From Bacteroidales bacterium UBA1711 (GTDB lineage Bacteria > Bacteroidota > Bacteroidia > Bacteroidales > P3), in assembly GCA_002317325.1 (NCBI GenBank), contig DCJB01000072.1:1-13784 (forward strand): 13,784 nt of DNA, written 5' to 3'. The translations under genes were made by a program, and so were the position numbers. The notes below the pieces were generated by a model. That model saw only the letters and a program-made list of their open reading frames with translations, was not told the origin of the DNA and ran no database searches. Every line of letters starts with the position of its first letter. Position 1 is the first letter of the stretch. Of the stretch, positions 7,306 to 13,784 are shown piece by piece.

Positions 7306-8580
7306 ATGACGGAGGCGTTTCTTCAGTATGTTTGGCAGCACCAGCTGCTTGACGGCGGCTTAGCCACGACCGACGGGCTGCCCTTGGTGGTGGAGCGTGC
7401 CGGACTGCTGAACCGCGATGCCGGTCCCGACTTCCTCAACGCCCAGGTGCGGATAGGCGGCACCCTGTGGGCGGGCAACGTGGAGGTACACGTGAAGAGT
7501 TCCGACTGGAACCAGCACAAGCACAGCCACAACCCCGACTACGACACAGTCATCCTCCATGTGGTGTATGCGGACGATGCCGCTGTGGCGGCATTTGGGG
7601 GCCGCCCCCTCCCCACGCTGGTGGTTGCCAGCCATATTCCCGAGGCGTTGTGGAACAACTACGAGGCCCTCGCCAATCCGCCCGAACCCTTGGACATACC
7701 CTGCCAGAACCACCTTGCCGAGGTGCCGCGGTTCCATATCGCCTCCTATCTTGAGCGGCTGGTGCTGGAGCGCATGGAGCGCAAGTGCGCCGTGGTCCGC
7801 CGGCTGTTGGGCGAGAGCCGCGGCAGCTGGGAGCAGTGCTGCTACTGGCTGCTGGCCCACTACTTTGGGGGCAAGGCCAACGCCCTGCCCTTCGAGCTCC
7901 TCGCCAAGTCGGTCAGCCTCGGCCTCATGGCCCGCTGGCGGGACAATCTCCAGCGCTGCGAAGCCCTCTACTTTGGTCAGGCGGGTCTGATAGAGGGCTA
8001 TTATGAGGACGACTACCCCCGTCACTTGCAGTCCGACTACCAAGCCCTGCGCAAGGGGGCGGGCCTGACGCCGATCTCGTCCCATCTGTGGAAGTTCTTC
8101 AGGCTGCGGCCATGTGCATTTCCCACCATCCGCATCAGCCAGTTTGCCCGGTTAGTGTCGCAGAGCGAGAACCTTTTCAGCCGCCTCCTGGAGACCGCCG
8201 ATGCCGAGGACCTGCAGCGCTTCTTCAACGTGCAGGCCTCGCCCTATTGGACGCACCACTTCCAGTTCGACCGTCCCTCGCCGGGCAAGCCCAAGTCGTT
8301 GGGGTGCGACTTTGCTGACGTGCTGATCATCAACGCCTGGGTGCCGCTGCTTTTCGAGTACGGGGTGCAGCACGGCAGCCAGCAGCTGAAAGACCAGGCC
8401 ATCGACATCCTGCAGCAGCTCAAGCCCGAGCGGAACGCCATCCTTCGGCGATGGGCCTGCTGCGGCGTGAAGGCGGCCAATGCGGCCGACAGCCAAGCCC
8501 TCATCCAGCTGTACACCTGCTACTGCGACCCCCACGACTGCCTCCACTGCCAAATTGGCTACAAAATACTTACCCATTGA
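7306..8580 (+). CDS. DUF2851 family protein of unknown function
   Basis: The 424-residue product belongs to DUF2851, a family common in Bacteroidota. The diagnostic N-terminal part is GLLNRDAGPDFLNAQVRIGG (33-52), then GNVEVHVKSSDWNQHKHS (58-75) and YDTVILHVVY (79-88). The middle is mainly helical. The end has a Cys-rich tail, CYCDPHDCLHCQIGY, with Cys405, 407, 412 and 415. No signal peptide or membrane span is evident, so it should be cytoplasmic. Its biochemical role is not known to me. The Asp42...Glu60-x-His62 arrangement recalls a PD-(D/E)xK nuclease core, and the Cys cluster recalls metal or iron-sulfur sites; both are inference. It lies 33 nt after dnaJ, and its stop codon overlaps the murF-alr start, pointing to co-expression with those genes. 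Confidence 0.88.
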   Translation: MTEAFLQYVWQHQLLDGGLATTDGLPLVVERAGLLNRDAGPDFLNAQVRIGGTLWAGNVEVHVKSSDWNQHKHSHNPDYDTVILHVVYADDAAVAAFGGRPLPTLVVASHIPEALWNNYEALANPPEPLDIPCQNHLAEVPRFHIASYLERLVLERMERKCAVVRRLLGESRGSWEQCCYWLLAHYFGGKANALPFELLAKSVSLGLMARWRDNLQRCEALYFGQAGLIEGYYEDDYPRHLQSDYQALRKGAGLTPISSHLWKFFRLRPCAFPTIRISQFARLVSQSENLFSRLLETADAEDLQRFFNVQASPYWTHHFQFDRPSPGKPKSLGCDFADVLIINAWVPLLFEYGVQHGSQQLKDQAIDILQQLKPERNAILRRWACCGVKAANAADSQALIQLYTCYCDPHDCLHCQIGYKILTH

Positions 8581-11093
8581 AAGCAATTGAGATAAATACG
8601 ATCATCAGGAGCGTCTCGTCGGAGGTGGTCCAGCCCGAGGCTTCCTTTGAGCACCTGATCACCGACAGCCGTCGGGCGGGCGATGTGGCGGACTGCCTCT
8701 TCTTCGCCATTCCCACCAAGCGCAACACGGGCTGCCGCTATGTGGAGGACCTTTTCCGCCGCGGCTGCCGCAACTTTGTGGTGCCGGCTGCTGCTGCGGC
8801 CGACTACGGCGCCCTGTTCTCGCGCTGCCGCGGCGCCAACTTCTGGCACGTCAAAGAGGTGGTGGCCGCCCTCCAGCAGCTTGCGGGCTGGCGGCGGCTC
8901 CAGTACGACATTCCGGTGGTGGGCATCACGGGCAGCAACGGCAAAACCATAGTCAAAGACTGGATAGTGCAGCTGCTTTCCGACAGCCTACGGGTGGTCT
9001 CCAGTCCGCGCAGCTACAACTCGCAGATAGGGGTGCCGTTGTCCGTGTGGCAGATAGACGGCACCCACCAGCTGGGCGTCTTTGAGGCCGGCATATCGGA
9101 GGCGGGCGAGATGGAGCGGCTGCGCGAGGTCATCAATCCCACCGTCGGCATATTCACCAACATAGGGCAGGCCCACGAGGAGAACTTCCTCACCCGCTAT
9201 CAGAAAGTTGCCGAGAAGCTGCAGCTCTTCACCCGCTGCGACGTCCTCATCTACTGCACCGACCACAAGGAGATACACTCGGCGGTGTCGGAGAAGGAGA
9301 GTTTCCGCGGCAAGCGGCTTTTCACCTGGGGCACAGGCGAGGGCAACGCCGTCCGGCTCTGCTCCGTGGCGGTGGAGGAGCGCCGCACGCGCCTTGCGGT
9401 CGAGTGCGGCGGGCGGCGGGCGGACATAGAGATTCCCTTTGTTGACCGGGCTTCGGCCGAGAATGCCATGCACTGCATCGCCCTGCTCTTCTTCCTCGGC
9501 TACGGGGCTGACGACATCGCCCGCCGCTGCCGCCGGCTCACCCCCGTGGCCATGCGGCTCGAACTGAACGAAGCCGTCAACAACTGCCTCCTTGTCAACG
9601 ACAGCTACAGCCTCGACCTCAACTCCCTCTCCATTGCCCTCGACTATGTGCGCCACGAGCGCAGCCACTTCAAGAAGACGCTCATCATGAGCGACATTCT
9701 TCAGGCCGGGATGCCCGAAGCCGAGCTCTATGCCCAGGCGTCGGCCCTCATACGCCAGTGCGGCATCAGCCGTTTCATCGGCATAGGAGAGGCGCTGTGC
9801 CGCAACCAGTCGCTTTTTGAGGGACTCGGCGCCGCCTTCTTTGCCGACACCGAGACCTTCCTCCGCCGCCACAACTTCGACACCTTCGCCAGCGAGACCA
9901 TCCTGCTCAAGGGGGCGCGGCGCTTCCGTTTTGAAGACGTGGCCAAGATGCTCCAGCGCAAGTCGCACCAGACCATCATGGAGGTGAACCTCGACAACTT
10001 GGTCTCCAACCTGAACTACTACCGCTCGCGCATACGTCCCACCACGAAGCTCATGGCCATGGTGAAGGCGGCATCCTACGGTGCGGGCAAGGTGGAAGTG
10101 GCCTCGGCGCTGCAATACAATCATGCCGACTACCTCACGGTGGCATACAGCGACGAGGGGGTTGACCTCCGCCGCAACGGAATCACCCTCCCCATCATGG
10201 TGATGAATCCTGAAGAGGAGAGTTTCGACGACATCATACGCTACCGATTAGAGCCCGACATCTACAGTTTCCGCGTATTCGACTCCTTTTCGGAGGCGGT
10301 GCGGCTGATAGGCGAGGCCGGGAGCAAGGTGCCTGTCCACGTGGAGGTGGACACGGGTATGCACCGCCTCGGCTTCGGCTGCGACGACCTCGACGAGCTC
10401 TGCCGCCGTTTTGGCGCCGAGGGGTGCCGGCTGCAGGTGAAGTCGGTCTTCTCGCACCTGGCCTGCAGCGAAGACCCCGCCATGGACGACTTCACCCGCC
10501 TCCAGATCGACCGCTTCCGCCGGTGGAGCGGCCGCCTCAAGGCGGGCCTGGCCGGCACCCTGAGCGCCGAGAATCCCTCCATAGACTGCCATATCCTCAA
10601 CTCGTCGGGCATCACCCGTTTTCCCGAGGCGCAGATGGACATGGTGCGCCTCGGCATAGGCCTTTATGGCATTTCGCCCGAGCCGGAGGTGCAGAGCCGG
10701 CTGCGTCCCGTGAGCCGCCTCAAGACCCGCATATCGCAGCTCAAGCGCGTGCCGGCGGGAGACTCGGTGGGCTACAACCGCCGCTGGGTGGCCGAGCGCG
10801 ACTCGGTGATTGCCATCATCTCCATCGGCTACGCCGACGGCCTCAGCCGGCACTTAGGCTGCGGCAACGGCAGCGTGATGGTGGGCGACGCCCGGGTGCC
10901 GATAATCGGCAGCATCTGCATGGATATGTGCTTCCTCGATGTCACCGGTGTGGATTGCCATGAGGGCGACGAAGTGGTGCTCTTCGGCGACGCCCGGCTG
11001 CTGCAGCAGATGTCGGAGTCGGCCGGCACCATTCCCTACGAGATACTCACCTCCGTATCGCCGCGGGTCAAGCGGGTCTATTATCAGGAGTAG
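8577..11093 (+). CDS. murF-alr: Bifunctional MurF ligase / alanine racemase
   Basis: The product is about 838 residues with two fused enzymes. The N-terminal half is MurF, which adds D-Ala-D-Ala to UDP-MurNAc-tripeptide: P-loop GITGSNGKT (116-124), RSYNSQIGVPLS (145-156), EAGISEAGEME (170-180) and TNIGQAHEENF (194-204). The C-terminal half (from about 465) is PLP-dependent alanine racemase, supplying D-Ala: the PLP lysine is Lys497 in MAMVKAASYGAG, and the second catalytic Tyr is Tyr733 in VGYNRRW. HVEVDTGMHRLGF (588-600), SIGYADGLSR (749-758) and GSICMDM (778-784) are also typical. This fusion is known from Bacteroidota. No ATG is available near the domain start, so TTG at 8577 is proposed; it gives MKAIEI and overlaps the DUF2851 stop (TTGA). 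An ATG at 8451 would add 42 atypical Arg/Pro-rich residues inside DUF2851. Confidence 0.93.
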   Translation: MKAIEINTIIRSVSSEVVQPEASFEHLITDSRRAGDVADCLFFAIPTKRNTGCRYVEDLFRRGCRNFVVPAAAAADYGALFSRCRGANFWHVKEVVAALQQLAGWRRLQYDIPVVGITGSNGKTIVKDWIVQLLSDSLRVVSSPRSYNSQIGVPLSVWQIDGTHQLGVFEAGISEAGEMERLREVINPTVGIFTNIGQAHEENFLTRYQKVAEKLQLFTRCDVLIYCTDHKEIHSAVSEKESFRGKRLFTWGTGEGNAVRLCSVAVEERRTRLAVECGGRRADIEIPFVDRASAENAMHCIALLFFLGYGADDIARRCRRLTPVAMRLELNEAVNNCLLVNDSYSLDLNSLSIALDYVRHERSHFKKTLIMSDILQAGMPEAELYAQASALIRQCGISRFIGIGEALCRNQSLFEGLGAAFFADTETFLRRHNFDTFASETILLKGARRFRFEDVAKMLQRKSHQTIMEVNLDNLVSNLNYYRSRIRPTTKLMAMVKAASYGAGKVEVASALQYNHADYLTVAYSDEGVDLRRNGITLPIMVMNPEEESFDDIIRYRLEPDIYSFRVFDSFSEAVRLIGEAGSKVPVHVEVDTGMHRLGFGCDDLDELCRRFGAEGCRLQVKSVFSHLACSEDPAMDDFTRLQIDRFRRWSGRLKAGLAGTLSAENPSIDCHILNSSGITRFPEAQMDMVRLGIGLYGISPEPEVQSRLRPVSRLKTRISQLKRVPAGDSVGYNRRWVAERDSVIAIISIGYADGLSRHLGCGNGSVMVGDARVPIIGSICMDMCFLDVTGVDCHEGDEVVLFGDARLLQQMSESAGTIPYEILTSVSPRVKRVYYQE

Positions 11094-11100
11094 GCCCTTG

Positions 11101-11109
11101 TTATTTTGC
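11101..11109 (+). promoter_or_regulatory. Candidate -7 element before the adhesin gene
   Basis: TTATTTTGC differs by one base from TAnnTTTG followed by C, and lies 94 nt before the adhesin start in the 110-nt gap after murF-alr. No suitable -33 TTG was found at the expected distance. The gap also becomes A-rich close to the ATG, as is usual for Bacteroidota leaders that lack a Shine-Dalgarno motif. Confidence 0.25.
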
Positions 11110-11137
11110 CTCCGCCGCACAATAATGCGCCTCCGCC
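11108..11137 (+). repeat. Two GCCTCCGCC direct repeats, 21 nt apart
   Basis: GCCTCCGCC occurs at 11108-11116 and again at 11129-11137, start to start 21 nt, about two helical turns. A partial third copy (GCCTCCG) follows at 11135-11141. The spacing would suit regulator binding on one DNA face, but short C-rich repeats can arise by chance in such DNA. Confidence 0.4.
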
Positions 11138-11203
11138 TCCGTTCTACAGAAACTCAAATAAAAGAAACACTTTATCAAATCACCTAACTAACAAACAATC
11201 CAA

Positions 11204-13678
11204 ATGAAGAAGACAGTTCTTACAATGTTGGCTGCCATGCTGATGACCTGCGGCGCTTTCGCCCAGAAAGGTCTTAGCACCAAGCCGACCGACAACTCGA
11301 AGAAGGCAGTGGCCGCGGCCATGCCCCAAATGAGACAGATGATGAAGCGCCACGCCGCCCGCCCTGCCATGTATGGCGAGAGCAAGACCATCAGCGACAC
11401 CATCAGCACCTTCCCCTACACCACCAGTTTTGACAACGGCATGGGCCAGTGGTCGGTGATGGGCGGCGACAACGAGGGTCACAACTGGCAGCCCATCGGG
11501 CCGCAGATGGACATACTCTACGACACCACCGGCCTTGGCGCCGAGTACGCCCACTCGGGTGCCGACGCTTTGGTGAGCTGGAGCTACTATCCCGACTCGA
11601 TGTACCTCTTCTGGGGCATTTTCCCCGTGCTTGCCGGTCATGCCGTGAATGCAGACAACTATTTGGTGTCCCCTGCTGTGAGCCTGCCCGCGGGCGCCGC
11701 GTTCAGCCTCGCTTTCTGGACCCGCTCCTTGGATGACAGCTATCCCGACAGCATAGAGGTGCTCGTTGCCACGTCTCAGCCTTCCGCTGTGTCCGATTTC
11801 GACACCGTGCTCATTCCTTTCGCCGCCGCGGACGGTGAGTTCGCCCGCATATCGGCCGACCTTTCGGGCTTTGCCGGGCAGACCATCTGGATTGCCTTCC
11901 ACCACGCCGGGAGCGACAACTACGGCATCCTCATCGACGACCTCCGCATAGGCGGACTCGAAGTCCCTGAAATGGCCATCTCCAACCTCGTCCGCGCCAA
12001 GGTGGGCGACACAGTCGCCTTTACCGCCACCTCCGTCAACGGCGTGCAGCCCACGGCTGCCACCTGGTCCTTTGCCGCCGGCGCCGCCGTCACCGACAGC
12101 GGCTTGGTGGGCGAGGCCCGCTGGGATTCGGCCGGCACCTATCAGGTGATGCTCTTTGCCAGCAACGCTGCCGGCACCGACACCGCCTACGCCTCCATCG
12201 ACATCTTCGACTGCGGATTGGTTTCCGAGTTTCCCTACACCACCGACTTTTCCGAGGGGCCCGACCTGGGCTGCTGGGAATCGGTTGACCGCAACAATGA
12301 CGGCAAGACGTGGAGCTACTATGAGGGCGTGGGCGCCATCAACTGGTCCTACGACACCGAGACCGAGAGTCCCATCACCCCCGACGACCTCCTGGTCTCG
12401 CCCCGCCTCGAGATTCCCGCCGCTCAGAACTTCGAGGTCTATTATGAGATAGGGCCCGGCAACACCAGTTATCCCGAGGAGCACTACAGCGTATATGCCT
12501 ACAATGCCGACTCTGCCTTTGAGAGCGTGATCAACAGCCCGCTGTTCAGCGAGACCCTCGCCGGCGCCACCTCCATTCAGACCCTCGACCTCTCGGCCTT
12601 TGCGGGACAGGACATCCGCATCGCCTTCCGTCACCACGACTGCTCCGACCAGGTGGCCATCGCCCTCTACGGCGTGGTTGTACGCCCCCTCAGCGCTCCC
12701 GTGGTTGAGATTGCCGGGCCCGCCTCCGCCCGCATGGGCGACGAGGTGACCTTCACCTCCGGCACTTCGGCTGCCTGCAGCTGGACCTTTGACGGCGCCG
12801 TCAACCCCACCGCCACCGGCTCCACCGCCACCGCTGTTTGGGCCGTTGCCGGGCAGTACACAGTCACCTGCGTGGCCACCAATGCCGCCGGCACCGACAG
12901 CGACTCCTTCGTCATCAACATCATCGACTGCGGATCCGTTGCCCAGTTCCCCTGGAGCTCCGACTTTGAAGACGGCAGCCTCGGCTGCTGGCAGGCCGAC
13001 GACCGCGACGGCGACGGCTACACCTGGGATGCCGCCTACCTCTATGGCGAAGGCGCCGGCCACAACAGCAGTGAGGGATTCGCCTCATCGGCCTCCTACA
13101 TCAACAACCTCGGACCCCTCACGCCCGACAACACGCTGATAAGCCCCGCCATCGCCCTGCCCGAGGGCACCAGCCGCCTCACTTGGTATGCCAAGGGTCA
13201 GGACGCCAGCTACTGCGCCGAGAACTACTCCGTCTATGTCATCACCGACCCCGCTGCCGGTTTCGACCCCGCCGCCACTCCCAAGTGGACGGGCGTTGCG
13301 GGTGCCGACTGGGAGCAGAAGCAGATAAGCCTCACTCCTTACGGCGGCCAGACCATCGCCGTGGCTTTCCGCCACCACGATGTGACCGATATGTTCTATC
13401 TCGACGTTGACGACATCGTTGTTGACCTCGAGCAGGCCGTCGGTATCGAGAATGCCGCCAACGCCAGCATCAGCGTCTATCCCAACCCCGCCCACAGCGC
13501 CATCAACGTCAGCGGCGAGGGCATCCGCCAGATTCAGATTGTGGATGCGAGCGGACGTGTGGTCATAGACCGTGCCGCCGCGGGCAGCATCGACATCAGC
13601 AGCCTCGGCTGCGGCGTCTATTTCCTCCGCGTCATCGTCCCCGAGGGCGTGCGCGTCGAGAAGATTGTCAAGAAGTAA
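11204..13678 (+). CDS. T9SS cargo with three adhesin J-type and two PKD-like domains
   Basis: The 824-residue product is a secreted surface protein. It has a signal peptide (MKKTVLTMLAAMLMTCGAFA, then QK). Three choice-of-anchor J/cleaved-adhesin-like domains lie at about 69-250, 342-496 and 580-742, starting with FPYTTSF, FPYTTDF and FPWSSDF. They alternate with two PKD-like domains (about 255-338 and 499-577), each containing TNAAGTD or SNAAGTD and ending in DCG. Calcium-loop-like stretches DRNNDGKTW (362-370) and DRDGDGYTW (601-609) occur in the second and third J domains. A type A T9SS sorting domain closes the protein (about 755-824: SVYPNP, DASGRVV, GVYFLRV, EKIVKK). The third J domain resembles the hemagglutinin domains of P. 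gingivalis gingipains and HagA. No protease domain is present, so adhesion or substrate binding is the best guess. The A-rich leader supports ATG 11204. Confidence 0.9.
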   Translation: MKKTVLTMLAAMLMTCGAFAQKGLSTKPTDNSKKAVAAAMPQMRQMMKRHAARPAMYGESKTISDTISTFPYTTSFDNGMGQWSVMGGDNEGHNWQPIGPQMDILYDTTGLGAEYAHSGADALVSWSYYPDSMYLFWGIFPVLAGHAVNADNYLVSPAVSLPAGAAFSLAFWTRSLDDSYPDSIEVLVATSQPSAVSDFDTVLIPFAAADGEFARISADLSGFAGQTIWIAFHHAGSDNYGILIDDLRIGGLEVPEMAISNLVRAKVGDTVAFTATSVNGVQPTAATWSFAAGAAVTDSGLVGEARWDSAGTYQVMLFASNAAGTDTAYASIDIFDCGLVSEFPYTTDFSEGPDLGCWESVDRNNDGKTWSYYEGVGAINWSYDTETESPITPDDLLVSPRLEIPAAQNFEVYYEIGPGNTSYPEEHYSVYAYNADSAFESVINSPLFSETLAGATSIQTLDLSAFAGQDIRIAFRHHDCSDQVAIALYGVVVRPLSAPVVEIAGPASARMGDEVTFTSGTSAACSWTFDGAVNPTATGSTATAVWAVAGQYTVTCVATNAAGTDSDSFVINIIDCGSVAQFPWSSDFEDGSLGCWQADDRDGDGYTWDAAYLYGEGAGHNSSEGFASSASYINNLGPLTPDNTLISPAIALPEGTSRLTWYAKGQDASYCAENYSVYVITDPAAGFDPAATPKWTGVAGADWEQKQISLTPYGGQTIAVAFRHHDVTDMFYLDVDDIVVDLEQAVGIENAANASISVYPNPAHSAINVSGEGIRQIQIVDASGRVVIDRAAAGSIDISSLGCGVYFLRVIVPEGVRVEKIVKK

Positions 13679-13705
13679 GCGGTTTAGCCGTTTATTGCAA
13701 ATCCC

Positions 13706-13746
13706 GCCGGGGGGGAAGGCCAGCAGCCTCCCCCTCGGCTTTTTTT
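13706..13746 (+). terminator. Intrinsic terminator after the adhesin gene
   Basis: GCCGGGGGGGAAGG (13706-13719) pairs with CCTCCCCCTCGGC (13727-13739), with one mismatch or bulge and a 7-nt loop, and is followed at once by seven T (13740-13746). It starts 27 nt after the stop codon and is a clear rho-independent terminator. Confidence 0.85.
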
Positions 13747-13784
13747 AGTGCCATATACGGTGGCGGAGGGGCGGAGGGGGGGGG
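13747..13784. other. G-rich window end without gene
   Basis: The last 38 bases hold no visible gene. They become increasingly G-rich and end in nine consecutive G. This could be a true G-rich intergenic tract, or sequence noise at a contig edge. Confidence 0.5.

Noticed and set aside
6043..7341. Open frame of 432 codons on the minus strand, opposite dnaJ
   Set aside because: dnaJ on the + strand has every expected motif, and the reverse frame has none.
8451..8576. ATG start extending MurF-Alr by 42 residues into DUF2851
   Set aside because: The extra segment is Arg/Pro-rich, a frame shadow of DUF2851, and the MurF domain starts naturally at the TTG.
11180..13063. Open frame of 627 codons on the minus strand, opposite the adhesin gene
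   Set aside because: It is Gly/Val/Ala-rich low-complexity sequence without recognisable domains and lies fully opposite a well-supported gene. Long antisense frames are expected in GC-rich, codon-biased DNA.

Overview
The window looks like a piece of a Bacteroidales-type chromosome (phylum Bacteroidota), GC-rich in its coding parts. The support is the set of lineage-specific genes: a PorP/SprF protein, a GldJ/GldK-type SUMF1-fold lipoprotein, a cargo protein with a C-terminal type IX secretion (T9SS) sorting domain, an OstA-like protein, a DUF2851 protein and a fused MurF-alanine racemase. A-rich leaders without Shine-Dalgarno motifs fit as well. I cannot name a genus. All nine genes lie on the + strand.

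Layout. Positions 1-169 are a G-rich stretch without a credible gene, holding two quadruplex-type G-tract clusters. Then comes a membrane zinc peptidase of the YugP family (170-844) and a 262-nt intergenic region. A two-gene T9SS unit follows: porP-like (1107-2111) and a gldJ-type lipoprotein (2185-3747), closed by a strong intrinsic terminator (3800-3829). Only 20 nt after it starts a tight five-gene run: ostA-like (3850-5409), grpE (5489-6070), dnaJ (6106-7272), DUF2851 (7306-8580) and murF-alr (8577-11093, TTG start overlapping the previous stop). After a 110-nt gap comes an 824-residue secreted adhesin-like protein (11204-13678), closed by a second intrinsic terminator (13706-13746). The window ends in a run of G.

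How the genes fit together. The theme is the cell envelope. PorP and the SUMF1-fold lipoprotein belong to the T9SS outer-membrane apparatus, and the last gene encodes a typical substrate of that pathway. OstA-like points to lipopolysaccharide transport, MurF-Alr makes peptidoglycan precursor and D-alanine, and GrpE/DnaJ are DnaK co-chaperones that appear to be co-transcribed with these envelope genes. DUF2851 has no established function known to me; its N-terminal acidic motif and C-terminal cysteine cluster make it the most interesting unknown here. I see no prophage, insertion sequence, CRISPR array, tRNA or rRNA, and no clear undescribed multi-gene system.
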